Positions 1-8,317 of a DNA stretch of 64,000 nt are shown here, piece after piece. Every line of letters begins with the position of its first letter. The stretch's first letter is position 1. The stretch covers positions 744,001 to 808,000 of the forward strand of contig NZ_JBHUNT010000001.1 of the NCBI RefSeq assembly GCF_042685745.1, written 5' to 3'. A program made the translations under genes and the position numbers. Under the pieces are notes generated by a model, which was not told where the DNA came from, made no database searches, and worked only from the letters and a program-made list of their open reading frames with translations. Source of the DNA: Prauserella_A oleivorans (GTDB lineage: Bacteria > Actinomycetota > Actinomycetes > Mycobacteriales > Pseudonocardiaceae).

Positions 1-467
1 TTGTCGTAGTCACTGCGCACGCCCGCGTACCGCGGTGCCCGGAGCACGAGCAGCTCGTCGAGGAAACGCCTGCGTTCGCCCGGGTCACCACGCACGAGCG
101 CGAGGTCCTCCGGAGAGAACAACACCGTGCGCAGGATGCCCAGCACGTCCCTCGGCCTGCCGACGGCCCCGCGATTGACCCGGGCCCGGTTCGCCCTGCC
201 GGGGGCGATCTCCAGCTCGACCGTCAGCTCGCGGCCCTCGTTGACCACCGCGACCCGCACCAGCGCACGCTCACACCCGTGCCGCACCAGCGGCGCGTCG
301 GTGGCGACGCGGTGCGAACCCAGGGTTGCCACGTAACCGATCGCCTCGAGGAGGTTCGTCTTGCCGCGGCCGTTCTGCCCGACCAGCACGGTCGCGCCCG
401 GCTCGAGTGGCAGGTCGACGTGCTCCCACGAACGGAAATCGGTCACCTGGAGGTGACGGAGGTACAC
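1..467 (-). CDS. recF: RecF, DNA replication and repair ATPase (5' part only)
   Basis: This is the first 155 residues of RecF, the SMC-like ATPase that loads RecA at gaps. The gene runs off the left edge of the window. The start is a GTG at 465-467, giving VYLRHLQVTDFRSW, the usual RecF opening. The Walker A motif GQNGRGKTN lies at residues 30-38, and the conserved FSPEDLALVRGDP stretch follows near residue 125. It sits 12 bp downstream of gnd, so it is probably translated from the same dnaN-gnd-recF transcript. The identification is firm, but the C-terminal signature and Walker B lie outside the window. Confidence 0.95.
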   Translation of the reverse strand, partial: MYLRHLQVTDFRSWEHVDLPLEPGATVLVGQNGRGKTNLLEAIGYVATLGSHRVATDAPLVRHGCERALVRVAVVNEGRELTVELEIAPGRANRARVNRGAVGRPRDVLGILRTVLFSPEDLALVRGDPGERRRFLDELLVLRAPRYAGVRSDYD

Positions 468-479
468 GCCGCGCCGCGC

Positions 480-1370
480 CTACTCGCCGGCCTTCTTGAC
501 GGAGTGGCCGCCGAACTGGTTGCGCAGCGCGGCGACGGCACGCATCGCCGAGGAGTCCTTCTGCCGCGAGGCGAACCGCGCGAACAGCGCCGCCGAGATG
601 ACCGGCGCCGGCACGGCGTGATTGATGGCCTCCTCCAACGTCCAGCGCCCCTCGCCCGAGTCCTCGACGTAGCCTTCGAGGTCGTCCAGCTCCGGGTCCT
701 CCTCAAGGGCGTGGACGAGCAGCTCCAGCAGCCACGACCGGACGACCGTCCCGCGCTGCCACGCCTTGATGACGGCGGGCACGTCCTCGACGACCTTGGC
801 CGCCTCGAGCAGCTCGAAGCCCTCGGCGTAGGCCTGCATCAAGCCGTACTCGATGCCGTTGTGCACCATCTTCGCGTAGTGGCCCGCGCCGACGGAGCCG
901 GCGTGCGCGAAGCCCTCCTCGCGCGGTCCCTCCGGGCGCAGCGCGTCGAAGATCGGCATCGCCCGCTCGACGAGAGCCTTGTCGCCACCGACCATCAGGC
1001 CGTAACCGTTGGCCTTGCCCCACACGCCGCCGGACACGCCGACGTCGAGGTAGCCGATCCCCTTCTCGGCGAGTACGGCGGCGTTGTGCTTGTCGTCGGT
1101 GAAGCGTGAGTTGCCACCGTCGATCACGAGGTCGCCTTCGGAAAGCAGGTCGCCGAGTTCGGCGACGGTCTGCTTGGTCGGCTCCCCCGCGGGCACCATC
1201 ACCCAGACGATGCGCGGGGCCGCCAGCGCCGAGACGAGCTCGCCGAGCGAACCGCAGTCGCTCACCTCGGCGTTGCGGTCGTAGCCGACGACCTCGTGCC
1301 CGGCGGCCCGCAGCCGCTCGCGCATGTTGAAGCCCATCCTGCCCAGGCCAACGAGTCCGAGCTGCACCAT
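480..1370 (-). CDS. gnd: 6-phosphogluconate dehydrogenase, short YqeC/GndA type
   Basis: The product decarboxylates 6-phosphogluconate to ribulose 5-phosphate in the pentose phosphate pathway. The 296 residues match the short form of the family, against roughly 470 for the long form. The N-terminal Rossmann motif GLVGLGRMGFNM is at residues 4-15. The substrate region DVGVSGGVWG lies near residue 110 and the HYAKMVHNGIEYG segment near residue 165, with the catalytic Lys and the substrate-binding HN pair. Short forms often prefer NAD, which cannot be read directly here. It lies between dnaN and recF, as in Streptomyces and Pseudonocardiaceae, probably in one operon with them. The start codon is ATG. 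Confidence 0.93.
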   Translation of the reverse strand: MVQLGLVGLGRMGFNMRERLRAAGHEVVGYDRNAEVSDCGSLGELVSALAAPRIVWVMVPAGEPTKQTVAELGDLLSEGDLVIDGGNSRFTDDKHNAAVLAEKGIGYLDVGVSGGVWGKANGYGLMVGGDKALVERAMPIFDALRPEGPREEGFAHAGSVGAGHYAKMVHNGIEYGLMQAYAEGFELLEAAKVVEDVPAVIKAWQRGTVVRSWLLELLVHALEEDPELDDLEGYVEDSGEGRWTLEEAINHAVPAPVISAALFARFASRQKDSSAMRAVAALRNQFGGHSVKKAGE

Positions 1371-1399
1371 TGAATGTTCCCCTTTGTCTTGCTTATCGC

Positions 1400-2533
1400 T
1401 CAGCCGGGCAGCCGCACCGGCATCAGCAGGTAGAGGTAGCCGGGGACGACGTCACCGTTCTCGTCAGCCGGCTTGATGAGTGCGGGCCGGTTGGGGGTGG
1501 TGAACGTCAGTTCCGCACGGTCGGCGTGCAGGGCGCCCAGCCCGTCCACGAGGTAACCGGGGTTGAACGCGATGATCACCGGCTCGCCCTCGTAGTCGAC
1601 GGGCAGCTCCTCCTCCGCGCTGCCCTCGTCGTCGCCGCCTGCCGAGAGCCGCAACGTCCCGTCGGCGAACTCCAGCCGCACCTGGGTACCCCGCTCCGCG
1701 ACCAGCGACACGCGCTTGATGGCGTCCACCAGCGGCGACACCTGCAGTACGGCGCGCGAGCTGTGCTGGCTCGGGAGCAGCTGGCGGTACGGCGGGAACT
1801 CGGCGTCGAGCAGGCGGGTCGTCGTGTACTTGCCGGAGCCGGCCAGGCCGAGGAGCCCGTCCCCGCTGGCGAGGCCGACCTGCACGGTCGCGCCGCTCGT
1901 CCCGAGCGACTTCGCCGCGTCAGCGAGGGTGCGGGCGGGCACCAGCACGGCCGCGTCGCCGATCTCCTCGGCCGGCGACCAGCTGAACTCCCGCATCGCG
2001 AGCCGGAACCGGTCGGTCGCCACGAGTGTGAGGTTGCTGCCCGAGATCTCCAGCCGCATGCCGGTGAGCATGGGCAGCGTGTCGTCCTTGCCTGCCGCGA
2101 CGGCGACCTGGGAAACAGCCTGCGCGAACGCCTCGCCCGCCACCTCGCCGGCGAGATCCGGCTGCGCGGGCAGCTGCGGGTAGTCCTCAACCGGCATCGT
2201 CGGCAGACTGAACCGGGCGTTGCCGCAGGTGATCGACGCGCGGGCGCCGTCGACCGAGATCTCCACGGGCTGTGCGGGCAGCGCCTTGGTGATGTCGGCC
2301 AGCAGCCTGCCGGACACCAGCGTGCGGCCACCGTCGGCGATCGTGGCCGGGACACCCACGGTCGCCGAGACCTCGTAGTCGAAGCCGGACACGGTCAGCG
2401 CGTCGGAACCCCCATCGGCACCGGCGTCGAGAAGCACACCACCCAGCACGGGAACCGGCGGCCTGGACGGAAGGCTGCGTGCCACCCAGGCGACGGCGTC
2501 AGCGAGCCCATCACGCTCGACGCGGATCTTCAT
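1400..2533 (-). CDS. dnaN: DNA polymerase III sliding clamp (beta subunit)
   Basis: This is the beta clamp that tethers DNA polymerase III to DNA. The start is the ATG at 2531-2533 (MKIRVERDGLADAVAWVARSL), giving 377 residues, the normal length for three clamp domains. An in-frame region upstream adds no conserved sequence and is excluded. The C-terminal MPVRLPG is the conserved end of actinobacterial clamps and forms part of the peptide-binding pocket. The gene is separated from dnaA by oriC and is followed by gnd and recF on the same strand. Confidence 0.96.
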   Translation of the reverse strand: MKIRVERDGLADAVAWVARSLPSRPPVPVLGGVLLDAGADGGSDALTVSGFDYEVSATVGVPATIADGGRTLVSGRLLADITKALPAQPVEISVDGARASITCGNARFSLPTMPVEDYPQLPAQPDLAGEVAGEAFAQAVSQVAVAAGKDDTLPMLTGMRLEISGSNLTLVATDRFRLAMREFSWSPAEEIGDAAVLVPARTLADAAKSLGTSGATVQVGLASGDGLLGLAGSGKYTTTRLLDAEFPPYRQLLPSQHSSRAVLQVSPLVDAIKRVSLVAERGTQVRLEFADGTLRLSAGGDDEGSAEEELPVDYEGEPVIIAFNPGYLVDGLGALHADRAELTFTTPNRPALIKPADENGDVVPGYLYLLMPVRLPG

Positions 2534-3449
2534 GGTGCCCATCCTTTCGACGGCCGAGCCGTTCGGCTCGAAAGACGACAAACCGCCCCGGCAGCGCCCC
2601 CCATGGGCAGGGAGTGACCGAGGTCGTGGCTGTGTGGGTTCACCCGGCTGCGGTGTGTCGACATGGCGACAAACCGGCACCGAGCGGACCGGGGTGTGGG
2701 TCTCCACGTTAGAGCGTGAGCGGCCACGCCGTCATCCCGGCCCGGTCGTGGCTCGAGCCGCTTGTCCCCAGCTTCGCCGCTCGCCTGTTTTTGGTTTGTT
2801 CTTCTTCGAAAGAGCTTTGTTCAGTCGTAGTAGTAAGGGCTGTGGGTTGTGTGGACAGCCGCGATCACCGCAGGTCCGCAAGCGCGTCGGCATGTGGATG
2901 CCTGTGGGTGCACAGCGGTGGATGAGTCGGCGGCGTCGGTGGACAGATTTCGCTGTCCTCAAACACTCCACAGTTGTCCCCAGATTTCCACAGCGTTGTC
3001 CCCAGCTGTGCGCCGATCTGTGCCCAGCCTCTGCACCACCGAAACGTGACCCGGATCGCCCGCGGGGGTGACAAACCCCGTGACAGGCAAGGATCTCCAC
3101 ACCCCTGGGGATTCTTTGCTCCCATGGTGTGCACAGCTTGGGGTGCCAAGGGGCGTGTGCAGCGCGTTCGTCACCGCGCTCCGTGGACAGCTTGGGTACC
3201 GACCTGTGGATGGGGTGTGGAGACAGCCGATACGGCTCCGGAAGCGGGATGTCGCGATGTCCCGCCATGGCAACGCATTCGGCCTCGTCTGACCGAAGTG
3301 GACGCAGCTTTCCGCGCGCACGACGACTGCCCGAATCGGACAGTCACCGATCCGGGTGAGGGAGGGATGCGTTGCCGGGGCGCACACGACGCGCCCTGCG
3401 ACGCGGGCACGCCCGCAGCGCGCCTATATGGATAAGGAAGCGGCCGGCC
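2534..3449. other. oriC: Chromosomal replication origin, oriC, between dnaN and dnaA
   Basis: This 916-bp gene-free stretch between dnaN and dnaA is the standard actinobacterial oriC position. It is dense in DnaA-box-like 9-mers on both strands: TGTGGACAG near 2850, TGTGGATGC near 2893, TTGTCCCCA near 2973 and 2996, TTTCCACAG near 2985, ATCTCCACA near 3093, GTGGACAG near 3182, TGTGGATGG near 3204 and TGTGGAGAC near 3217. Most have one or two mismatches to TTGTCCACA, as is usual in actinobacterial origins. A notably T-rich stretch for this genome (2787-2836) next to the dnaN side is a candidate unwinding element. The promoter of dnaN must also lie here. Several open frames cross the region but have no recognisable product. 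Confidence 0.93.
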
Positions 3450-5087
3450 TCACTGACGCGCGCGCTGCTTGATGCGCGACGTCAGCTCCTGCACCTGGTC
3501 GTAGATCCGACGTCGCTCGGCCATTTCCTTGCGGATCTTCTTGTCCGCGTGCATGACCGTCGTGTGGTCGCGGCCGCCGAACGTCTGCCCGATGCGCGGC
3601 AACGACATGTCCGTCAGCTCCCGGCAGAGGTACATGGCGATCTGGCGAGCGGTGGCGAGCGCCTTCGTCTTGCCGGGCCCGCACAGATCGTCGAGCGTCA
3701 CGTCGAAGAACTCCGCCGTGACACCCATGATCGTCGACGCGCTGATCTCCGGCGCCTGCGAATCGGGAATGAGATCCCGCAGCACGATCTCCGCCAGTCC
3801 GACGTCCACCGGCTGCTGGTTGAGTGAGGCGAACGCCGTGACGCGGATGAGCGCGCCCTCGAGTTCCCGGATGTTGGCCTCGATGCGCGCGGCGATGAAC
3901 TCGAGCACGTCACCGGGAACCGCCAGGCGGTCTTGCGCCGCCTTCTTGCGGAGGATCGCGATGCGCGTCTCCAATTCCGGTGGCTGGATGTCGGTGATCA
4001 GGCCCCACTCGAACCGCGTGCGGAGCCGGTCCTCCAGCGTCTCCAGCCGCTTCGGCGGACGGTCCGACGACACGACGATCTGCTTGTTCGCGTTGTGCAG
4101 CGTGTTGAAGGTGTGGAAGAACTCCTCCTGGGTTCCTTCCTTGCCTTCCAGGAACTGGATGTCGTCGACGAGCAGGATGTCGATGTCGCGGTACCGCCGC
4201 TGGAAGGCGACCTTGCGGTCGTCGCGCAGCGAGTTGATGAAGTCGTTGGTGAACTCCTCCGTCGACACGTACCGCACGCGCATGCCGGGGAACAGCCGCT
4301 GGGCGTAGTGACCCACGGCATGCAGCAGGTGCGTCTTGCCGAGTCCGGACTCACCCCAGATGAACAACGGGTTGTACGCGCGCGACGGCGCCTCGGCGAC
4401 GGCGACCGCGGCCGCGTGGGCGAACCGGTTGGACGCGCCGATGACGAACGTGTCGAAGGTGTACTTCTCGTTCAGCCGCGTCTTCGACGTCTGCGGCTGC
4501 GCGGGCGCGGTGTAGGGCTGGCCGGCGGTGGGCTGGCCCGAGAACGTCGGCCAGATCTCGGTGACCGCGGCGAGCGCCTCGCCTTCCTCGTCGACCTCTT
4601 CGTCCCCGTCGTCGTTCTGGTCGGCGGTGCCGTTCGGCATGGCGGGCGGCAGAGGACGTTCGGCAACGTCGGGGCGCGGAGGCCGGATCGCCGGGATGAT
4701 CATGGTGTCCTCGGCGGAGGGCATCGGCGGCGGGCCGTCGGGCCGTGTCCCGAGGTTGCCCTCCAGCCTGCCCGCGGTGGCGTAGCGCGGAGGCGACGTG
4801 GGCGAGGTCGGGGCGGGTGCGCTGTCGGCGGTGTCGACCTTGACGGCGAGGGAGACGTCGCGGCCGAGCCGGCGGGACAGGGCGGCGGTGATCGGCTCGC
4901 GCAGCGCGCGCTCGATGGCTTCCTTGGCGAAGTCGCTCGGCGCGGCGAGCAGCGCGGTGCCGTCCAGGAGCCCGATGGGCCGGGTCACCCGCATCCAGGC
5001 ACGCTGCTGAGGGGACAGCGTTCCGTCGGAGAGCTCCCTGACGACTTGCTCCCAGACGACAGCCAGGTTCACCTGGTGCTCAGACAC
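3450..5087 (-). CDS. dnaA: Chromosomal replication initiator DnaA
   Basis: DnaA is the AAA+ ATPase that binds DnaA boxes and opens oriC. The protein has 545 residues from a GTG start at 5085-5087. Domain I covers about residues 1-95. A long Pro/Asp/Glu-rich domain II linker runs to about 215. Domain III contains Walker A GESGLGKT near residue 246 and Walker B ILLVDDIQFLEG near 304. Domain IV ends with the DnaA signature GGRDHTTVMHADKKI near 505, which reads the DnaA box. The long linker is typical of actinobacteria. Two DnaA boxes upstream of its start (5174-5194) suggest autoregulation. Confidence 0.98.
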   Translation of the reverse strand: MSEHQVNLAVVWEQVVRELSDGTLSPQQRAWMRVTRPIGLLDGTALLAAPSDFAKEAIERALREPITAALSRRLGRDVSLAVKVDTADSAPAPTSPTSPPRYATAGRLEGNLGTRPDGPPPMPSAEDTMIIPAIRPPRPDVAERPLPPAMPNGTADQNDDGDEEVDEEGEALAAVTEIWPTFSGQPTAGQPYTAPAQPQTSKTRLNEKYTFDTFVIGASNRFAHAAAVAVAEAPSRAYNPLFIWGESGLGKTHLLHAVGHYAQRLFPGMRVRYVSTEEFTNDFINSLRDDRKVAFQRRYRDIDILLVDDIQFLEGKEGTQEEFFHTFNTLHNANKQIVVSSDRPPKRLETLEDRLRTRFEWGLITDIQPPELETRIAILRKKAAQDRLAVPGDVLEFIAARIEANIRELEGALIRVTAFASLNQQPVDVGLAEIVLRDLIPDSQAPEISASTIMGVTAEFFDVTLDDLCGPGKTKALATARQIAMYLCRELTDMSLPRIGQTFGGRDHTTVMHADKKIRKEMAERRRIYDQVQELTSRIKQRARQ

Positions 5088-5605
5088 CCTGCTCCGCTCC
5101 CCTCCCCTCGACCTTCAGCCTGCCCGACGTCCGAAAGGCACATAGCAGGTCAGTGTGGCCACCCGCGCAGCAGGTATCCACAAGGTTGTCCACAACTGTG
5201 CATCAATGTACGGCGACCCGCAGGCACTCCACCCCGCAGGGATCACGGTACCGCCAGCCGAAGTCTCCCACCTTCCAGCGGCGCTGAACGTGCCCCTCAT
5301 AAGTCATGCTGAGAAAGTCATGCCGAGAAGGGGCACGCTAACAAGCTCCGTGTGTCTGCCACAAGCCGTCGTTCCGGGCAAGCATTTCATGATGTACGGC
5401 GTGTTGCCATTCGCGCCTCGAGCGTGACTGGCTGTGCACGGGCAGGGGGCGGTGTCAATGGCGACTCGCCGACTGCGTACCCTCTTAAAGTCTGCCGCTG
5501 ACAGCGGGCCCGTTCAGGCTGCCCATCTTCCTGGTAGGGCTTCCCCGGGTCGCGCGTTGGTCGCCAGACACCACGAACAGACGTTGAGACCAGGAGAACT
5601 GAGCC
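5088..5605. promoter_or_regulatory. dnaA-rpmH divergent intergenic region with two DnaA boxes
   Basis: This 518-bp region between the divergent dnaA and rpmH genes must carry both promoters. It has GTATCCACA at 5174-5182 and a perfect TTGTCCACA at 5186-5194, only three bases apart and about 90-110 bp upstream of the dnaA start. That is a classic layout for DnaA autoregulation. A short imperfect direct repeat (AAGTCATGCTGAGA / AAGTCATGCCGAGA) lies at about 5302-5330; its role is unknown. No convincing gene is visible here. Confidence 0.7.
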
Positions 5606-5749
5606 GTGAGCAAGGGCAAGCGCACCTTCCAGCCGAACAACCGCCGACGCGCGCGGACCCACGGGTTCCGGCTCCGGATGCGTACTCGGGCAGGCCGGGC
5701 CATCCTGGCGGCTCGCCGGCGCAAGGGCCGTCAGCGGCTTTCCGCCTGA
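5606..5749 (+). CDS. rpmH: 50S ribosomal protein L34 (bL34)
   Basis: The 47-residue basic protein opens with MSKGKRTFQPNNRRRAR and carries the invariant THGFRLRMRTRAGRAIL core of L34. The GTG start at 5606 follows the purine-rich CAGGAGAAC at a normal distance. It is the first gene of the conserved rpmH-rnpA-yidD-yidC-jag-rsmG-parAB series and starts 24 bp before rnpA. It is shorter than most gene finders accept by default. Confidence 0.96.
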   Translation: MSKGKRTFQPNNRRRARTHGFRLRMRTRAGRAILAARRRKGRQRLSA

Positions 5750-5772
5750 CCTCGCCTGCTGCGAGGCGTTGC

Positions 5773-6141
5773 GTGCTTCCGGCCGACGCTCGCCTGCGGC
5801 GGAGTGAGGAATTCCGTGCCGTCATGCGCGGCGGCGTCCGAGCCGGGCGCCGCCGTCTTGTGCTGCACGCGCTCGCCGGAACTGGTGAGCGGACGAAGGC
5901 GGGGTTCGTCGTGAGCAAGGCCGTGGGCAATTCCGTGGTGCGGCACCGGGTGAGCCGGCGCCTGCGCCATCTTGTCGCGGCCAGGCTGGGAACCCTGCCG
6001 GCCGGAAGCGCGTTGGTAGTTCGAGCCCTACCGCCCGCTGCCACCGCGACCAGCGCGGAGCTCGGCTCGGATCTCGACGCGGCGCTGCGGCGGTTGAAGC
6101 TGATGCCGTCCGCCCGCCACGACAATGGACCAGCGGTGTGA
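5773..6141 (+). CDS. rnpA: Ribonuclease P protein component
   Basis: This is the protein subunit of RNase P, which with M1 RNA trims the 5' leader of tRNA precursors. The GTG start at 5773 gives 122 residues beginning VLPADARLRRSEEFRAVMRGG, the expected start. A longer in-frame region upstream overlaps rpmH and is rejected. The RNR-like basic motif VSKAVGNSVVRHRVSRRLRH at about residues 50-69 is the family signature. The stop overlaps the GTG of yidD by 4 bp, indicating translational coupling. Confidence 0.95.
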   Translation: MLPADARLRRSEEFRAVMRGGVRAGRRRLVLHALAGTGERTKAGFVVSKAVGNSVVRHRVSRRLRHLVAARLGTLPAGSALVVRALPPAATATSAELGSDLDAALRRLKLMPSARHDNGPAV

Positions 6142-6467
6142 GTAGAGAGCATGTGGCCGGCACCGAGATGGCCGACCCCCACGAGGCGACGACCGCGCCC
6201 CGGCCGACTCCGGCCGCCTGGGTCCTTCTGCTGCCGATCCGGCTCTACCGCAAGGTCTCGCCCTACTTCCCCCCGATGTGCCGGTTCTACCCGAGCTGCA
6301 GTGCGTACGCGGTCGAGGCGCTGACGAAACACGGCGCCGCCCGCGGCTCCTATCTCGCGATCCGCCGGCTGCTGCGGTGCGGTCCGTGGACCCCGCCGGG
6401 ACGGGACCCCGTGCCGGAGAAGTTCAGCTTCCGGTACCAAAGCCCTGGTATGTCTACCGAGGAGTAG
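6138..6467 (+). CDS. yidD: Membrane protein insertion efficiency factor YidD
   Basis: YidD is a small membrane-associated protein that assists YidC. The 109 residues contain the family core: IRLYRKVSPYFPPMCRFYPSCSAYAVEAL, with the conserved CRFxPSCSxYA pattern at about residues 47-57, then the RLLRCGPW motif near 77-84. The GTG start overlaps the rnpA stop (GTGA); an ATG ten codons later is an alternative. The N-terminal extension before residue 28 is not conserved. Confidence 0.93.
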   Translation: MSREHVAGTEMADPHEATTAPRPTPAAWVLLLPIRLYRKVSPYFPPMCRFYPSCSAYAVEALTKHGAARGSYLAIRRLLRCGPWTPPGRDPVPEKFSFRYQSPGMSTEE

Positions 6468-6471
6468 CTCA

Positions 6472-7557
6472 GTGCTCGACTTTATCTACTACCCTGTGTC
6501 GTTCATCTTGTGGTGCTGGCACAAGGTGTTCGGCTTCGTCTTCGGGCCGGACAACGCCATCTCCTGGATCCTCGGCATCGTATTCCTGACGTTCACGGTC
6601 CGCGGCATCATGTTCAAGCCGTTCGTGAACCAGGTCCGGTCGATGAAGAAGATGCAAGACTTCGCGCCGGAGATCAAGAAGATCCAGAAGAAGTACGCGA
6701 ACGACCGCCAGCGGCAGGCGATGGAGATGCAGCGTCTCCAACGCGAGCACGGCGTCAACCCGCTCGGTAGCTGCCTACCGATGCTGCTGCAGATCCCGGT
6801 CTTCATCGGCCTGAACCACGTTCTGCGCATGTTCGCGCCGGGCAAGGAGACCAACTACTTCTTCGACGCCGAGGGCGTGCGGTCCTACGTCGAGGCGAAG
6901 ATCTTCGGAGTCAACCTCGGCGACGCGATCAACCACCTGGCGGCACTGGGCGGCGGTCAGGCCGGCGCGGCCACCGGCTGGCACTGGGATGTGGCGCCGG
7001 TGGCGATTCCCCTGATGCTCGTCGCGAGCGTCGCCACGCACTTCACGGCCCGGCACTCGGTGGCCCGGCAGAACCCGGCTTCGGCGAACGCGCAGACCGC
7101 GATGATGAATCGGCTGACGCTGTGGATCTTCCCGGCCGGTGTGCTCGTCTTCGGTGCCTTCTTCCCGATCGGTCTGTTGATCTACTGGCTCTCCAACAAC
7201 CTCTGGACGCTCGGCCAGCAGCGCCTCGTCTACACCAAGATCGACAAGGAAGAGGAAGCGAAGAAGGCCGAGGTCAAGGAGAAGCGCACCAACCTTGGCC
7301 CGAAGCCCGGCCAGAAGCCCCAGGTTGGTCAGAAGCCCAAGCCCGGTCAGAAGCCGGCAACGCAGAAGAAGTCCGACGCCACGCAGGCGGGTAAGAAGCC
7401 GGCCGATACGTCCGCGAAGGACGCGAGCACTGAGACCACCAAGAACGGCAAGTCCCCGAAGAGCGGCACCAGCGGCGGCGCCTGGGCGAAGAACGGCGGG
7501 AACCAGAAGCGACCCGTCACCCAGGGCAAGAAGTCGCAAGGGCGCAAGCGCCGCTGA
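6472..7557 (+). CDS. yidC: Membrane protein insertase YidC/Oxa1
   Basis: This inner-membrane insertase acts alone or with SecYEG. It has 361 residues from a GTG start. The first membrane segment is followed by IVFLTFTVRGIMFKP, where the Arg sits in the hydrophilic groove. A cytoplasmic hairpin (FAPEIKKIQKKYAND, near residues 62-76) and later membrane segments follow, ending in FFPIGLLIYWLSNNLWTLGQ. The last 110 residues are a Lys-rich tail with GQKP repeats (about residues 280-300), of the type that contacts the ribosome in actinobacterial YidC. The gene begins 4 bp after yidD. Confidence 0.95.
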   Translation: MLDFIYYPVSFILWCWHKVFGFVFGPDNAISWILGIVFLTFTVRGIMFKPFVNQVRSMKKMQDFAPEIKKIQKKYANDRQRQAMEMQRLQREHGVNPLGSCLPMLLQIPVFIGLNHVLRMFAPGKETNYFFDAEGVRSYVEAKIFGVNLGDAINHLAALGGGQAGAATGWHWDVAPVAIPLMLVASVATHFTARHSVARQNPASANAQTAMMNRLTLWIFPAGVLVFGAFFPIGLLIYWLSNNLWTLGQQRLVYTKIDKEEEAKKAEVKEKRTNLGPKPGQKPQVGQKPKPGQKPATQKKSDATQAGKKPADTSAKDASTETTKNGKSPKSGTSGGAWAKNGGNQKRPVTQGKKSQGRKRR

Positions 7558-7586
7558 CGCCACCGGGGCTGGAGAGGAGAAGCGAC

Positions 7587-8129
7587 ATGTCGGAGACAGC
7601 CGAGGTGATCGGCGCCGAAGAGGACGAGGCCGTGACCAACGCGGCCGAGGACGACGTGGACGACAACGACGACCTGTTGGTGCGCGAAGGCGACATCGCG
7701 GGTGACTACCTCGAGCGCCTGCTCGACATCCTGGACTACGACGGCGACATCGACCTCGACGTGGAGGCCGGACGTGCCGTCGTGAGCATCGACGGCGGCG
7801 AGGACCTCGACAAGCTCGTCGGTCCCCGAGGCAACGTGCTCGAAGCTCTGCAGGAGCTGACCCGGCTCGCCGTACAGCAGGAAACGGGCACCCGCAGCAG
7901 GCTGATGCTCGACATCGCCGGCTGGCGTGCGGAGCGTCGGGAGGAGTTGCGTGAACTCGGCCGGTCGACCGCCGAGGAGGTGGCACGGTCGGGCGAGAAG
8001 GTGCGGCTGGCGCCGATGAGTCCGTTCGAGCGCAAGGTCGTGCACGACGCGGTGGCGACGGTCGACGGCGTCACGAGCGAGAGCGAAGGCGAGGAGCCGA
8101 AGCGTCGCGTGGTGGTCCTCCCCGCGTAG
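7587..8129 (+). CDS. khpB: RNA-binding KH-R3H protein KhpB (Jag)
   Basis: This 180-residue RNA-binding protein has an acidic N-terminal stretch, a KH domain (about residues 55-110, with the LVGPRGNVLEALQ nucleotide-binding loop) and an R3H domain with the characteristic APMSPFERKVVHDAV at about residues 142-156. In Gram-positive bacteria KhpB/Jag partners KhpA and affects cell division and envelope genes. It is the last gene of the rpmH-rnpA-yidD-yidC operon and is followed at once by a strong terminator. Confidence 0.93.
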   Translation: MSETAEVIGAEEDEAVTNAAEDDVDDNDDLLVREGDIAGDYLERLLDILDYDGDIDLDVEAGRAVVSIDGGEDLDKLVGPRGNVLEALQELTRLAVQQETGTRSRLMLDIAGWRAERREELRELGRSTAEEVARSGEKVRLAPMSPFERKVVHDAVATVDGVTSESEGEEPKRRVVVLPA

Positions 8130-8143
8130 ACACCGAGGACAAT

Positions 8144-8180
8144 GAAGCGGCCCGTCGATGATCGGCGGGCCGCTTCTTTA
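8144..8180 (+). terminator. Intrinsic terminator after khpB
   Basis: A perfect 11-bp stem (GAAGCGGCCCG at 8144-8154 with its complement at 8166-8176) and an 11-nt loop is followed by TTTAT. It closes the rpmH-khpB operon and separates it from rsmG-parAB. Confidence 0.88.
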
Positions 8181-8191
8181 TGCGCCCGCCG

Positions 8192-8205
8192 GTTTCACGT
8201 GAAAC
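8192..8205. promoter_or_regulatory. parS: parS site 1
   Basis: The perfect 14-bp palindrome GTTTCACGTGAAAC matches the universal ParB-binding site. It lies 5 kb from oriC, between khpB and rsmG. Confidence 0.95.
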
Positions 8206-8216
8206 GGCGGGTGGAC

Positions 8217-8225
8217 TTGTCCACA
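8217..8225. promoter_or_regulatory. Perfect DnaA box between two parS sites
   Basis: TTGTCCACA lies between parS sites 1 and 2 in the rsmG promoter region. The sequence is an exact actinobacterial DnaA box; function at a single isolated box is uncertain. Confidence 0.6.
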
Positions 8226-8279
8226 ACTTCGGACTGTCGTCTCGAATCCGGCAAGACATCAGGGACAATCAAGGGGCTG

Positions 8280-8293
8280 GTTTCACGTGAAAC
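8280..8293. promoter_or_regulatory. parS: parS site 2
   Basis: A second perfect GTTTCACGTGAAAC palindrome, 24 bp upstream of the rsmG start codon. ParB binding here would cover the rsmG promoter and leader. Confidence 0.95.
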
Positions 8294-8317
8294 GGCGACC
8301 CCGGTGAGGAGTGACTA

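Noticed and set aside
2732..3268. 178-codon minus-strand frame and several others inside oriC
   Set aside because: They cross the DnaA-box region, have no domain, and their composition fits non-coding DNA.
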